From Cryobacterium adonitolivorans (lineage in GTDB: Bacteria; Actinomycetota; Actinomycetes; Actinomycetales; Microbacteriaceae), in NCBI RefSeq assembly GCF_004402695.1, contig NZ_SOFL01000028.1:1360-65359 (forward strand): DNA of 64,000 nt, read 5' to 3'. The notes beneath the pieces are model-generated. The model saw only the letters and a program-made list of their open reading frames with translations. It was not told where the DNA came from and searched no databases. Position numbers and translations under genes: made by a program. Position 1 is the stretch's first letter, and each line of letters starts with the position of its first letter. Positions 34,768 to 43,913 of the stretch are shown here, one piece after another.

Positions 34768-35487
34768 ATGGAACCTGTGCCCCACTCGCTGCTGTCCCTC
34801 TTCCAGTTGGATGAGCAGATCTCCATCTCCCCGTCCGCCGCCGCCGCGACTCCGCCGCCGGCGCCGGCGATGGCGCACCTCGGTCGCATCGTGGCCGACT
34901 CCACCGACCGGGTCGCCTGGCTTCGGGCTCGCAGCCAAGGCATCACCGCCACGGATGTCGCCAAGCTCGCCACCGAGAAATCCGTGCACAACGCGGCCAG
35001 GGAAAAGATCAACGGCAGCGGATTCGGCGGCAATCCGTACACCGACCACGGTCGGGCCAGGGAACCTGAAATCGCCACCTGGGTGCTGGCGAACTACGGC
35101 ATCGAACCGAGCACCAATCTGTTCCACGCCGCGGGGCAGCCCCGCCATCTGGCCACTCCCGACGGCCTGGGCCTGGCGAGGAACGGCGTCTTCGAACTCG
35201 CCGAGATCAAGACCACCAGCAAACCGTGGCGCAGCATCCCCCGCTCGTACCTGCGGCAGATCTGGTGGCAACAGTACGTGCTCGGCGCCGACCGTACTCT
35301 GCTGGTGTGGGAGGAGCACGACAACTTCGTGCCCCGCAACGCCGTGCCCGAGTGCCGCTGGATCGACCGGGACGACGACCAGATCAGGATCCTGGTGGGT
35401 TTCGCCGACCAGCTGATCGACCTGCTCAACCACCAGCGCGAGCGTGAGCGCGCCGACGCACCGCCGCCCTACGACTACGGCCGCTGA
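34768..35487 (+). CDS. YqaJ-type exonuclease/recombinase domain protein
   Basis: 239 residues from ATG 34768. A PD-(D/E)XK nuclease of the YqaJ/lambda-exonuclease group. RIVADSTDRVAWLRARSQGI and TATDVAKL open the fold, and DHGRAREPEIATWV supplies the glutamate. The metal site is D in ATPDGLGLA and the E-x-K pair in FELAEIKTTSK. QIWWQQYVLGADRTLLVWEE completes the core. Such enzymes usually belong to phages or plasmids, with a recombinase partner; none is nearby. It is followed by the ROK gene. Function is probably DNA end resection or repair. Confidence 0.85.
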   Translation: MEPVPHSLLSLFQLDEQISISPSAAAATPPPAPAMAHLGRIVADSTDRVAWLRARSQGITATDVAKLATEKSVHNAAREKINGSGFGGNPYTDHGRAREPEIATWVLANYGIEPSTNLFHAAGQPRHLATPDGLGLARNGVFELAEIKTTSKPWRSIPRSYLRQIWWQQYVLGADRTLLVWEEHDNFVPRNAVPECRWIDRDDDQIRILVGFADQLIDLLNHQRERERADAPPPYDYGR

Positions 35488-35553
35488 GTCGGACGATCGA
35501 TCATTTGATTCTGCTCGACAGAAATCAGTCGAATGTTGTGCTTTGATTGATAG

Positions 35554-36768
35554 ATGATCGACATAAGTCGTGGAGATGCGCTCGGCTCCACCGGCACGAG
35601 TGATCTCTTCCAGATCCTTCGCGACGGCCACTCCCGCACGCGCACCGAATTGGCCAGCCTCACCGGGCTCGCTCGTTCGACCATCGCCCTGCGCATCGAC
35701 TCCCTCGTCAAGCTCGGCCTCGTCGGCCCCAGCGCCGACGCGCCGTCCACCGGTGGTCGGCCGTCCTCCCAGGTGGCGCTGGCAACCGGCACGAAAATCG
35801 TGCTCGGCGTGGACATCGGCGCCTCTCACGTGCGGATCGCGGTCAGCGATCTGACCGGGCGCCCGTTGTACGAGACAAGCGCCGCCATCGCCGTCGCCGC
35901 CGGGCCCGACTCGGTGCTCGGCTGGGTGATCGAGGCCGGTGACACCCTCTTGCGCGAGTCCGGCCGGCCCACAGCCGACCTGCTCGCCATCGGGGTTGGC
36001 CTGCCCGGCCCGGTCGAATACAGCAGCGGCCGGCCGATCAACCCGCCGATCATGCCCGGCTGGGACCGGTTCGACGTGCGCGGCACCCTGCAAGCGCATT
36101 TCCACGTTCCCGTGCTGGTGGACAACGACGTGAACATCATGGCACTCGGCGAACGCGAGACCGCCTGGCCGAATGTGGACCATCTCATCTTCGTCAAGGT
36201 GGCCACCGGCATCGGCTCCGGCGTGATCTCCGGCGGCATCCTGCAGCGCGGCGCCCAGGGCATCGCCGGGGACATCGGCCACGTGCAGGTGCCGCGTGGG
36301 GCCGACGTGCCCTGCCACTGCGGCAACCGCGGCTGCCTGGAGGCGTTGGCGTCCGGGCCCGCCCTGGCCGCGCAGCTGCGCGGCCAGGGGCTGCATATCA
36401 ACACCAACCAGGATGTCGTGGACTTGGTCAAACGCGGCAACCTCGAGGCCATCCAGGCGGTGCGGCAGGCCGGCCGGGATCTCGGCGAGGTACTGACCGC
36501 CTGCGTCAGCCTGATCAACCCGTCGGTCATCGTGATCGGCGGCTCAATGGCGCAGGCCGGGGAGCATCTGATCGCCGGTGTACGCGAGGTCGTGTACACC
36601 CGGTCGATGCCCCTGGCCACCCAGCACCTGCAGATCACCCAGTCCGGCGCAGGTCCGGACGCCGCCGTGATCGGAGCAAGCATGCTGGCCATCCATCACG
36701 CCCTCTCGCCCGCCCGGGTGGACGCCATGGTGCTGGAACTGATGGAAACCGCTGCCCTGGCGAAATAG
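35554..36768 (+). CDS. ROK-family transcriptional regulator
   Basis: 404 residues. The N-terminal winged helix (about 15-75: HSRTRTELASLTGLARSTIA) is fused to a ROK sugar-kinase-like domain. That domain has the ATP-site-like VLGVDIGASHVRIAV near residue 88 and the zinc motif GHVQVPRGADVPCHCGNRGC near residue 250. NAGC/XylR-type repressors sense sugars in this way. It is convergent with an isomerase gene (5 bp apart) and close to a ribose-type ABC system, so it probably controls that cluster. ATG 35554 has no Shine-Dalgarno, which suggests leaderless translation. Confidence 0.92.
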   Translation: MIDISRGDALGSTGTSDLFQILRDGHSRTRTELASLTGLARSTIALRIDSLVKLGLVGPSADAPSTGGRPSSQVALATGTKIVLGVDIGASHVRIAVSDLTGRPLYETSAAIAVAAGPDSVLGWVIEAGDTLLRESGRPTADLLAIGVGLPGPVEYSSGRPINPPIMPGWDRFDVRGTLQAHFHVPVLVDNDVNIMALGERETAWPNVDHLIFVKVATGIGSGVISGGILQRGAQGIAGDIGHVQVPRGADVPCHCGNRGCLEALASGPALAAQLRGQGLHINTNQDVVDLVKRGNLEAIQAVRQAGRDLGEVLTACVSLINPSVIVIGGSMAQAGEHLIAGVREVVYTRSMPLATQHLQITQSGAGPDAAVIGASMLAIHHALSPARVDAMVLELMETAALAK

Positions 36769-36773
36769 GACCG

Positions 36774-37775
36774 TCAGCGGCTGCTGAATGCGGCATCGAA
36801 TGAGGCTGTCGGCGCTTCGAACGCCAACCTGCGCACGAACTCCAGCGCCTCCGGGGCGCCGACGAGGCGGTCCATCCCGGCGTCCTCCCATTCCACCGAG
36901 ATCGGGCCGTCGTAGCCGATGGTGTTCAGCATCCGGAAACTGTCCTCCCAGGGCACGTCACCGTGGCCGGTGGAGATGAAATCCCAGCCCCGGCGCGGGT
37001 CCGCCCAGGCCAGGTGCGAGCCCAGTCGACCGTTGCGCCCGTTCACCATGCGCTTCTTGGTGTCCTTGCAGTCCACGTGATAGATCCGGTCCCTGAAGTC
37101 CCAGAGGAACCCGACCGGGTCCAGGTCCTGCCAGACGAAGTGACTCGGGTCCCAGTTGAGCCCGAACGCCTCCCGGTGGCCGATGGCCTCGAGGGTGCGC
37201 ACCGTGGTCCAGTAGTCGTAGGCAATCTCGCTGGGGTGCACCTCATGCGCGAATCGCACTCCAACCTCGTCGAAGACGTCGAGGATCGGGTTCCACCGGT
37301 CGGCGAAGTCCTGGTAGCCCGCGTCGATGGCCTCCTGCGACACCGGGGGGAACATGGCGATGTACTTCCAGATCGACGAACCGGTGAAGCCGATCACGGT
37401 CTTCACCCCCAGCTTCGCCGCGAGCCGGGCGGTGTGCTTCATCTCCTCGGCCGCTCGCCGCCGCACCCCCTCCGGGTCGCCGTCGCCCCACACCACATCC
37501 GGCAGGATGTCCCGGTGCCGCTGGTCGATCGGGTCGTCACAGACCGCCTGCCCCTTGAGGTGGTTGGAGATCGCGTAGACCTTGAGGTTGTACTTCGCCA
37601 GAATCGCCAGTCGATCGGCCACATAGGCGTCGTCATCCCACCGCCAGGGGTCCAGGTGGTCGCCCCAGCAGGCGATCTCCAGCCCGTCGTAGCCCCAGCC
37701 GGACGCAAGCCTGGCCACTTCTTCGAACGGAAGGTCGGCCCACTGGCCGGTGAACAGGGTGACGGGACGGGGCAT
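36774..37775 (-). CDS. Sugar phosphate isomerase/epimerase family protein (TIM barrel)
   Basis: 333 residues, AP-endonuclease-2-like TIM barrel (xylose isomerase-like). Metal-binding residues typical of the family are visible in [28 protein letters not shown], and a late [11 protein letters not shown]. The start has CTGGAG 5 bases before ATG 37775. It follows a Gfo/Idh/MocA dehydrogenase gene by 47 bp on the same strand. Isomerase plus dehydrogenase plus ribose-type ABC transporter is the usual make-up of inositol or rare-sugar pathways. The precise substrate is unknown. Confidence 0.9.
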   Translation of the reverse strand: MPRPVTLFTGQWADLPFEEVARLASGWGYDGLEIACWGDHLDPWRWDDDAYVADRLAILAKYNLKVYAISNHLKGQAVCDDPIDQRHRDILPDVVWGDGDPEGVRRRAAEEMKHTARLAAKLGVKTVIGFTGSSIWKYIAMFPPVSQEAIDAGYQDFADRWNPILDVFDEVGVRFAHEVHPSEIAYDYWTTVRTLEAIGHREAFGLNWDPSHFVWQDLDPVGFLWDFRDRIYHVDCKDTKKRMVNGRNGRLGSHLAWADPRRGWDFISTGHGDVPWEDSFRMLNTIGYDGPISVEWEDAGMDRLVGAPEALEFVRRLAFEAPTASFDAAFSSR

Positions 37776-37822
37776 CGAATTCTCCAGTGACTAGGTGGAA
37801 CCGGCTGATTAAAAGGGGTTGG

Positions 37823-39001
37823 TCAGGCGTTCTCGAGGGTCGGCGTCCAGGCGCTGCCCGTCGCGGCACTGCGCTCGACGGCCGCGAGCACCTGTTGAAC
37901 GTGCAGCCCGTCCGCGAATGACGGTTTCGGCTGGCTGCCGGCCATGATCGCCTCCACGAAATCCCGGGCCTGGTGAGTGAACCCGTGCTCGTAGCCGAGC
38001 AGGTGACCCGCCGGCCACCATGCCGAGATGTACGGATGCTCGGGCTCGGTGACCTGCACGCGGGTGAAGCCCTGGCGGTCAGCGGGCGCCGCCCTGTCGT
38101 AGTAGCCGAGCGCGTTGAGGTCTTCCAGGTCGAACGAGACCGCACCCAGGGAACCGGCGACCTCGATCCGCAGGGCGTTCTTGCGCCCCGTCGACATTCG
38201 GCTGGCCTCGAACGATCCCAGCGCGCCGCCGTCGAAGCGACCGGTGAACAGGGCAACGTCGTCGACGGTCACCGCGCCGCGCTCGGCCGAGGCAGTGCCG
38301 GAGAGACCCGACGAGCTGGCGAGCAGCGGACGCTCCGTCACAAACGTCTCCATCACCCCGCTTACCGAGGTGAGCCGCTGACCGGTGATGAACTCGGCCA
38401 AGTCGATGGCGTGCGCACCGATGTCACCGAGAGCACCGGACCCGGCCAGGTCCTTCTGCAGCCGCCAGGCCAACGGCACAGTGGGGTCGACCAGCCAGTC
38501 CTGCAGATAGGCGGCGCGCACCTGGCGAATCTCGCCGATGGTTCCAGCGGCCACCAGATCTCGGGCGAAGGTGGCGGCCGGCACCCGCCGGTAGGTGAAT
38601 CCCACCATCGCGAAAATGCCGTTCGCGGCCGCGCGGGCTGCCGCGGCCGCCATCTGTTCGGCCTCTTCTGCGGTATTCGCCAGGGGTTTCTCACAGAGCA
38701 CGTGCTTGCCGGCGTCAAGAGCCGCGATCGCGATCTCAGCGTGGCTGTGGCCGGGGGTGACGATGTCGACGACGTCGATGTCATCGCGGGTGACAGCGGA
38801 TCGCCAGTCAGTGCTGGTCTCCGCCCAGCCCCACTTCTCGGCGGCGGCGGCGGCGGTGTCGGGATTCCGGCCCACGAGCACCGCCATCTCAGGCCGCGCC
38901 GGCAGGTCGAAGAACCGTGGAGCGACCCTCCAGCCCTGAGAGTGTGCCGCCCCCATGAATCCGTGTCCCACCATGGCAATCCTCAACGGGAGCGTGTCCA
39001 A
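37823..39001 (-). CDS. Gfo/Idh/MocA-family NAD(P)-dependent dehydrogenase
   Basis: 392 residues if started at TTG 39001, which has AAAGAGG 5 bases upstream; no other start fits as well. The Rossmann fold starts RIAMVGHGFMGAAHSQGW, and the EKP motif lies in GKHVLCEKPLANTAEEAE (catalytic lysine). The C-terminal alpha/beta domain has GSGALGDIGAHAIDLAEF. It oxidises a sugar or inositol hydroxyl to the keto form. It is co-directional with the downstream isomerase and upstream ABC binding-protein genes. A hairpin lies between it and the binding-protein gene. Confidence 0.92.
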   Translation of the reverse strand: MDTLPLRIAMVGHGFMGAAHSQGWRVAPRFFDLPARPEMAVLVGRNPDTAAAAAEKWGWAETSTDWRSAVTRDDIDVVDIVTPGHSHAEIAIAALDAGKHVLCEKPLANTAEEAEQMAAAAARAAANGIFAMVGFTYRRVPAATFARDLVAAGTIGEIRQVRAAYLQDWLVDPTVPLAWRLQKDLAGSGALGDIGAHAIDLAEFITGQRLTSVSGVMETFVTERPLLASSSGLSGTASAERGAVTVDDVALFTGRFDGGALGSFEASRMSTGRKNALRIEVAGSLGAVSFDLEDLNALGYYDRAAPADRQGFTRVQVTEPEHPYISAWWPAGHLLGYEHGFTHQARDFVEAIMAGSQPKPSFADGLHVQQVLAAVERSAATGSAWTPTLENA

Positions 39002-39042
39002 CGTGTCCTCTTTTCCGGCATCGCATGAAAGGCGTGAATGGC

Positions 39043-39074
39043 GGGACGCCCACGGAAACCGCCGTGAGCGTCCC
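39043..39074 (-). terminator. Hairpin after the third binding-protein gene
   Basis: GGGACGC (39043-39049) pairs with GCGTCCC (39068-39074), with inner CACGG/CCGTG extending the stem. It lies 6 bp past the binding-protein stop and ahead of the dehydrogenase gene. It repeats the pattern of a hairpin directly behind a sugar-binding-protein gene. Confidence 0.5.
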
Positions 39075-39080
39075 GACTGG

Positions 39081-40130
39081 TCAGGACTCGAAGGCGCTCG
39101 GCAGATACTTGTCGACGTTTTCGCTCGTGACAACCGGGGCGTTCAACACGATGCGGCTGGGCACTTCAACCTCGATGAGGTCGCTCATCGACTTGTCCTG
39201 CACCAGCAGCCTGGCGAGCCGGATGCCGTCGGCGGCCTGGGTGGACGGGTAGATGACGGTGGCCTTCAGCACGCTGTCACCGGACTCGATCTCCCGCATC
39301 GCGTTCGCCGAACCGGCTCCGCCGACCATGATGAACTCATCCCGGCCAGCCGCGTCGATAGCCGCGAGCACCCCGACTCCCTGGTCGTCGTCGTGGTTCC
39401 AGAGGGCGTCGATCCGCGGCGCCGCGGACAGCAGCTGGGACGCCGCCGCCTCGCCACCCTGCACCGTGAAGTCAGCCGCCACCCGGTTCTCGACCGACAG
39501 GCCACAGTCGTCCAGGGCGTCAGCGAAGCCGCGGCTGCGGTCCTGGGTCAGCGGCAGCGAGTCGATACCGGCGATCTCCGCGACGACGGCGTCTGGGTTG
39601 TCGCCGAGCTCCTCACAGATGTAGGTTCCTGCGCTCACTCCCATTCCGTAGTTGTCGCCGAGGATCGTGGTGCGGGCGGCGAAGGTGCTCGAGAATTCGC
39701 GGTCGACGTTGATCACCGGGATCCCCGCCTCCATCGCCTGGATGGCGACCTCTGTCAGGGCAGCGCCGTCGGTGGGCAGCAGGACGATGGCGTCGACGCC
39801 GTCGTTGATGAAGCCCTCCACCTGACTGATCTGGAGGTTCGCGTCGTTGGTGCCTTCGGCGACCCTGAGGTCGATGTCCGGGTACTTCTCCGCCTCGGCG
39901 ATGGCCGCCGAGTTGATCGCACCCAACCAGCCGTGGTCGGCGGCCGGGCCGGAGAAGCCGATCACAACGGTGTCCCCGGATTCCGCGTTGCCCTCAAGAG
40001 AAGCGCCGGTGGGTTGGGTCTCGGTTTCGGTGGTGGTGCCGGGGGTGCACGCCGCCAGCAGTCCGACCATGGCGAGCGAGGTGCCGGCGGCCAGGAGCAT
40101 CCTGTGGCGCCTGGGATGTAGTGCATGCAT
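39081..40130 (-). CDS. Ribose-type sugar ABC transporter substrate-binding lipoprotein
   Basis: 349 residues from ATG 40130 (AAGGAGG upstream). The signal peptide has lipobox LLAAC, Cys about residue 27. The periplasmic-binding-protein type 1 (RbsB-like) domain follows: VVIGFSGPAADHGWLGAINS, INDGVDAIVLLPTDGAALTE, GIPVINVDREF, and a late ALWNHDDDQGVG. It is divergent from its ATPase and permease genes across 175 bp and co-directional with a dehydrogenase and an isomerase gene. The ligand is probably a monosaccharide or cyclitol used by those enzymes. Confidence 0.92.
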   Translation of the reverse strand: MHALHPRRHRMLLAAGTSLAMVGLLAACTPGTTTETETQPTGASLEGNAESGDTVVIGFSGPAADHGWLGAINSAAIAEAEKYPDIDLRVAEGTNDANLQISQVEGFINDGVDAIVLLPTDGAALTEVAIQAMEAGIPVINVDREFSSTFAARTTILGDNYGMGVSAGTYICEELGDNPDAVVAEIAGIDSLPLTQDRSRGFADALDDCGLSVENRVAADFTVQGGEAAASQLLSAAPRIDALWNHDDDQGVGVLAAIDAAGRDEFIMVGGAGSANAMREIESGDSVLKATVIYPSTQAADGIRLARLLVQDKSMSDLIEVEVPSRIVLNAPVVTSENVDKYLPSAFES

Positions 40131-40305
40131 GTGGTCCTCCTTATTGGTGAATCGCAGTGTTCGCCAACGAAGAGGTGCGCAGCAAACCGGGCGAAGGGTG
40201 CATCCCGGTGGCCTGTCCACGCTGACGAACCACACAGTAGCAGAAGTATCCCAAATATCGCCGACTTAATCTCGCCCGTCGACATATGTGTGTTAGGTTG
40301 CCTAC

Positions 40306-41826
40306 ATGATCGACGACGACCATCCGGAACCCCTGCTCATGGTGCACGGAATCACGAAGGCTTTCGCCGGCGTGCAGGCACTCAAGGGTGTCGACCTTGA
40401 GGTTCGTGCCGCCGAAGTGCACTGCCTACTTGGGCAGAACGGCGCCGGCAAGTCCACCCTGATCAAGGTGCTCTCCGGGGTGTATCAACCCGATGCGGGC
40501 GTCATCCGGTGGCAGGGCGACGAGGTGTCCATCATCCATCCGGTCTTCGCCCTCGGTCTCGGCATCGCCACGATGTATCAGGAACTCGACGTCGTCGAGG
40601 GCCTCACCATCGCCGAGAATATCTTCCTCGGGCACGAGCGCGCGTCCGGAGGAATGCTCAAGGTGAAGGAGGCCAACCGGGCCGCCCGCGCCCTGCTCGT
40701 GCGGCTCGGCCACGGCAATCTGTCGCCCGGCACCGAGGTGGGCCGACTGTCCGCCGCCAACAAGCAGATCGTCAGCATGGCGCGGGCATTGTCTCACGAC
40801 ACGAAGCTGATCATCATGGACGAGCCCAGCGCGGTGCTGGACTCCGAAGAGGTGCGCAACCTGTTCAGGGTCATCCGCGAGCTCACCGCCCAGGGCGTCG
40901 CCGTCGTATACATCTCTCACCGCCTCGAGGAGATCCGGCAGATCGGCGACCGGATCACCGTGATCAAGGACGGCAGCAGCATGTCCGTCGGCCTGAGCGT
41001 TGCGGACACCCCCACCGCCGACCTGATCACCCTGATGACGGGACGGGCCGTGGCTAACGTCTTCCCCGACCGGGTCCCGGTTGCCGCTGACGCCCCGGTG
41101 TTGATCGATGTGCAGGGCCTCAGCCTGCGCGGCCACTTCTCCGACGTCAACCTGAGTGTGCGCGCCGGCGAGATCGTCGGCCTCGCCGGGCTGGTCGGAT
41201 CCGGCCGGTCGGAGATTCTGGAGACCATCTACGGGGCGCGCAAGGCCTCGGGCGGACGGGTGAGGGTGTCGGGGGTGCGGCTGACGGCCGGCTCGGTGAA
41301 CGACGCCGTCCGGGCCGGTATCGGGTTGGCTCCGGAGGAGCGCAAGAGCCAGGGCCTCATCCTCGACGAACAGGTTTACCGCAACGTCACCCTGTCGACC
41401 TTCGCGAGGTTCGCTCGCGGCGGGTTCCTTGACGAGCGCCGCGAACGGCAACTGGCGCTCGAGCAGATGCAGGCACTCGAACTGCGGCCGGCAGACCCCG
41501 ACCGGGCCACCCGCACGCTTTCCGGCGGGAACCAGCAGAAAGTGCTCCTCGCCCGCTGGCTGCTGCACGGCACCAAGGTGTTGTTGCTGGATGAACCGAC
41601 CCGGGGCGTCGATGTGGGCGCCCGCGCCGAAATCTACGCGCTCATCCGCCGGCTGTCCGCCGCCGGCACCGCCATCATCCTGGTGTCGAGTGAAATCGAG
41701 GAAGTCATCGGACTGGCCGATCGGGTACTCGTCATCGGCGACGGCGAGGTGCTGACCACCACCGACGCACACGCCATCGACGAGCGCGGCGTGCTCGATC
41801 TGGTCATGAAAGGAGCAGCAGCGTGA
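40306..41826 (+). CDS. Ribose-type sugar ABC transporter ATPase (two NBDs)
   Basis: 506 residues, RbsA/MglA family. NBD1 (1-250) has Walker A GQNGAGKSTLIKVLSG, a signature-like LSAANKQIVSMARAL, and Walker B LIIMDEPSAVLD. NBD2 (about 265-500) has the family's usual modified Walker A GLVGSGRSEILETIYG, a full signature LSGGNQQKVLLARWLL, and VLLLDEPTRGVDVG. The permease gene overlaps by 4 bp (GTGA). Transporter of the ABC binding protein encoded divergently. Confidence 0.95.
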   Translation: MIDDDHPEPLLMVHGITKAFAGVQALKGVDLEVRAAEVHCLLGQNGAGKSTLIKVLSGVYQPDAGVIRWQGDEVSIIHPVFALGLGIATMYQELDVVEGLTIAENIFLGHERASGGMLKVKEANRAARALLVRLGHGNLSPGTEVGRLSAANKQIVSMARALSHDTKLIIMDEPSAVLDSEEVRNLFRVIRELTAQGVAVVYISHRLEEIRQIGDRITVIKDGSSMSVGLSVADTPTADLITLMTGRAVANVFPDRVPVAADAPVLIDVQGLSLRGHFSDVNLSVRAGEIVGLAGLVGSGRSEILETIYGARKASGGRVRVSGVRLTAGSVNDAVRAGIGLAPEERKSQGLILDEQVYRNVTLSTFARFARGGFLDERRERQLALEQMQALELRPADPDRATRTLSGGNQQKVLLARWLLHGTKVLLLDEPTRGVDVGARAEIYALIRRLSAAGTAIILVSSEIEEVIGLADRVLVIGDGEVLTTTDAHAIDERGVLDLVMKGAAA

Positions 41827-42863
41827 GCGAACGAGACGGCGCCATCGCCGCCCAGAGCGATTCCCACAACGAAGCCGAGAACCATCCCGGAGTCCTCCGG
41901 CGGATCATGAGCGGATCGGTCGGCCGCAACCTCGGGTTGGTGATCGCGCTCGTGGTGCTGGTGATCGTGGGAACCATCACGGCAGGCGACCGATTCGCCA
42001 GCTACGACAACTTCCTCACCATCATCCGTTTCGCCTCGATCATCGGAGTGATCAGCATCGGCCTGACCTTTGTGATCATCGCGGGCGGCATCGACCTCTC
42101 TGTCGGGTCGGTGATGGGACTGGCCACCGTGGTCGCCAGCCTCGCCGCCGTGCAGGCGGCCGCCACCCAGAGCTCCTGGATATTGATGGTGCTGATCCCG
42201 CTCGGCGTGGGGATCGCGGCCGGGCTGGTGAACGGGATCGTGATCGCGTACGGCAATGTCGTCGCGTTCATGGCCACGCTGGCCATGCTCGTCGGTGCCC
42301 GCGGCCTCGCCGAACTCATCTCCGGCCGCCGCACCCAGATCGTCATCGAGACCGGGTTCCTGCAGTTCACCCGGTCGAGCATCATCGGCGTTCCCCTGCT
42401 GATCTGGGTCTTCCTCATCGTCGCCATCGTGGCCTGGTTCCTGCTGAACCGCACGACCTTCGGCCGCCGCACGGTGGCCATCGGCGGCAACCGGGAGGCG
42501 TCCAGGCTGGCCGGCATCCGGGTGAAGCGGCACCTGGTCTACGTCTACGTGCTCAGCGGCCTGACCGCGGGGATCGCGGGGATCATGATGCTCGGCCGCA
42601 CCACCGCCGGCACGTCCACCCACGGCGGCCTGTATGAGCTCGACGCCATCGCGGCCGTGGTGGTCGGCGGCACCCTGCTCATCGGCGGCCGCGGCACGAT
42701 CGTGGGCACCGTGCTGGGAGTTCTGATCTTCAGCACCCTCACCAACGTGTTCACCCAGAACAACCTGGACACCTCGGTGCAGTCCATCACGAAAGGTCTC
42801 ATCATCGTGGTCGCGGTGTTGTTGCAGCAACGATTCGCCACTCGGGGCCCGTCCGGGACTTAG
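41823..42863 (+). CDS. Ribose-type sugar ABC transporter permease
   Basis: 346 residues, BPD_transp_2 (RbsC) family, 8-10 predicted membrane segments starting near residue 40 (LGLVIALVVLVIVGTITAG). Family motifs GGIDLSVGSVMGLA near residue 88 and TFGRRTVAIGGNREASRLAG (cytoplasmic loop) are present. It overlaps the ATPase gene by 4 bp. The N-terminal 35 residues are hydrophilic. Confidence 0.94.
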   Translation: MSERDGAIAAQSDSHNEAENHPGVLRRIMSGSVGRNLGLVIALVVLVIVGTITAGDRFASYDNFLTIIRFASIIGVISIGLTFVIIAGGIDLSVGSVMGLATVVASLAAVQAAATQSSWILMVLIPLGVGIAAGLVNGIVIAYGNVVAFMATLAMLVGARGLAELISGRRTQIVIETGFLQFTRSSIIGVPLLIWVFLIVAIVAWFLLNRTTFGRRTVAIGGNREASRLAGIRVKRHLVYVYVLSGLTAGIAGIMMLGRTTAGTSTHGGLYELDAIAAVVVGGTLLIGGRGTIVGTVLGVLIFSTLTNVFTQNNLDTSVQSITKGLIIVVAVLLQQRFATRGPSGT

Positions 42864-42914
42864 CCGCCCGGCCCGGTCGGGGACGGCTTCAGGATCGTGG
42901 CGCAGAATAGGCAC

Positions 42915-43913
42915 ATGCCCTTTTCTTCGGTCCTGCCCACCTCCATGCGCGCCCTGGTCATCGACCGTACGGGTGGCCCTGATGAATTGCACGTGGCCGA
43001 GCTCCCGCTGCCCGTCGTGGTGAGTGACGAACTCCTCGTGCGCGTGGTGGCCGCCGGCATCAACCCCATCGACGCGAAAACAAGGGCCGGGTCCGGCGCC
43101 GCGGCCGCGATCGGCGCCTACCCCGCGGTTCTCGGCAACGACTTCAGCGGCATTGTCGTGCGCGCTCCATACGACACCTTTGGGCTGCAGCCCGGCGACG
43201 CCGTGTACGGCATGGCCCGGCCGCCGCGGATCGCGGGCAGCTACGCCGAGTACCTGGCGGTGTCGAGCCTGTCCGTCGCCCGCAAGCCCGCCGCGGTGAG
43301 CCACATCGAAGCAGCCGGCATCCCGCTGGCTGCCTTGACCGCCTGGGGCATGGTGACCATCGCAGGGGCCCGCCCCGGTCAGCGGATGCTCGTGCATGCC
43401 GGCAGCGGCGGAGTCGGTCACTTCGGGGTGCAGTTCGCCCGACACCTGGGCGCCCACGTCACCGCGACGGGCTCTACGGCGTCGGTCGAGTTCCTGCACC
43501 GCCTCGGCGCGCACGAGGTGATCGACTACAGCACGACCCGGTTCGAGGAAGCCCTCACGGGCGTCGACAGTGTCATCGACCTGATCGGCAACGTGCACGA
43601 CAACACCGGCACCCGCTCGCTTGCGGTGCTGCGGCCGGACGGCCTGCTCGTGAACGCCCCCACCGGCAGCTGGCCCACCATGCGGGCCGAGGCTGCCGCC
43701 GCCGGGGTGCGCGCCACCGGGTACAAGGTCGCCGCGGACGCCCGGGTGCTCGACACCATCACCGCGCTGATCGACAACGGAAGCGTGCGGGTGAACATCG
43801 ACTCGGTCTTCGACCTCGATGACGGCGCCGCAGCGCACCGAGCGATCGAGGGAGGACATACCCGCGGCAAGATCGTGCTGCGGGTCTCCGACGCCGACGA
43901 GAGCGCCGCGTGA
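42915..43913 (+). CDS. NADP-dependent oxidoreductase, quinone reductase/zinc-free MDR type
   Basis: About 332 residues from ATG 42915; ATG 42945 (MRALVIDRTGG) is possible too. The GroES-like fold has VRVVAAGINPIDAKTRAG, LGNDFSGIV and GDAVYGMA. The Rossmann part has RMLVHAGSGGVGHFGVQFAR near residue 156. The zinc ligands of alcohol dehydrogenases are missing, so it belongs with quinone oxidoreductases/enoyl reductases. The stop overlaps the photolyase GTG by 4 bp, so both are made together. Role likely in redox stress, not known precisely. Confidence 0.9.
   Translation: MPFSSVLPTSMRALVIDRTGGPDELHVAELPLPVVVSDELLVRVVAAGINPIDAKTRAGSGAAAAIGAYPAVLGNDFSGIVVRAPYDTFGLQPGDAVYGMARPPRIAGSYAEYLAVSSLSVARKPAAVSHIEAAGIPLAALTAWGMVTIAGARPGQRMLVHAGSGGVGHFGVQFARHLGAHVTATGSTASVEFLHRLGAHEVIDYSTTRFEEALTGVDSVIDLIGNVHDNTGTRSLAVLRPDGLLVNAPTGSWPTMRAEAAAAGVRATGYKVAADARVLDTITALIDNGSVRVNIDSVFDLDDGAAAHRAIEGGHTRGKIVLRVSDADESAA

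Noticed and set aside
41634-43859. 741-residue minus-strand frame opposite the ribose-type ABC and oxidoreductase genes
   Set aside because: Antisense of three well-identified genes; its product is low-complexity and matches no fold.
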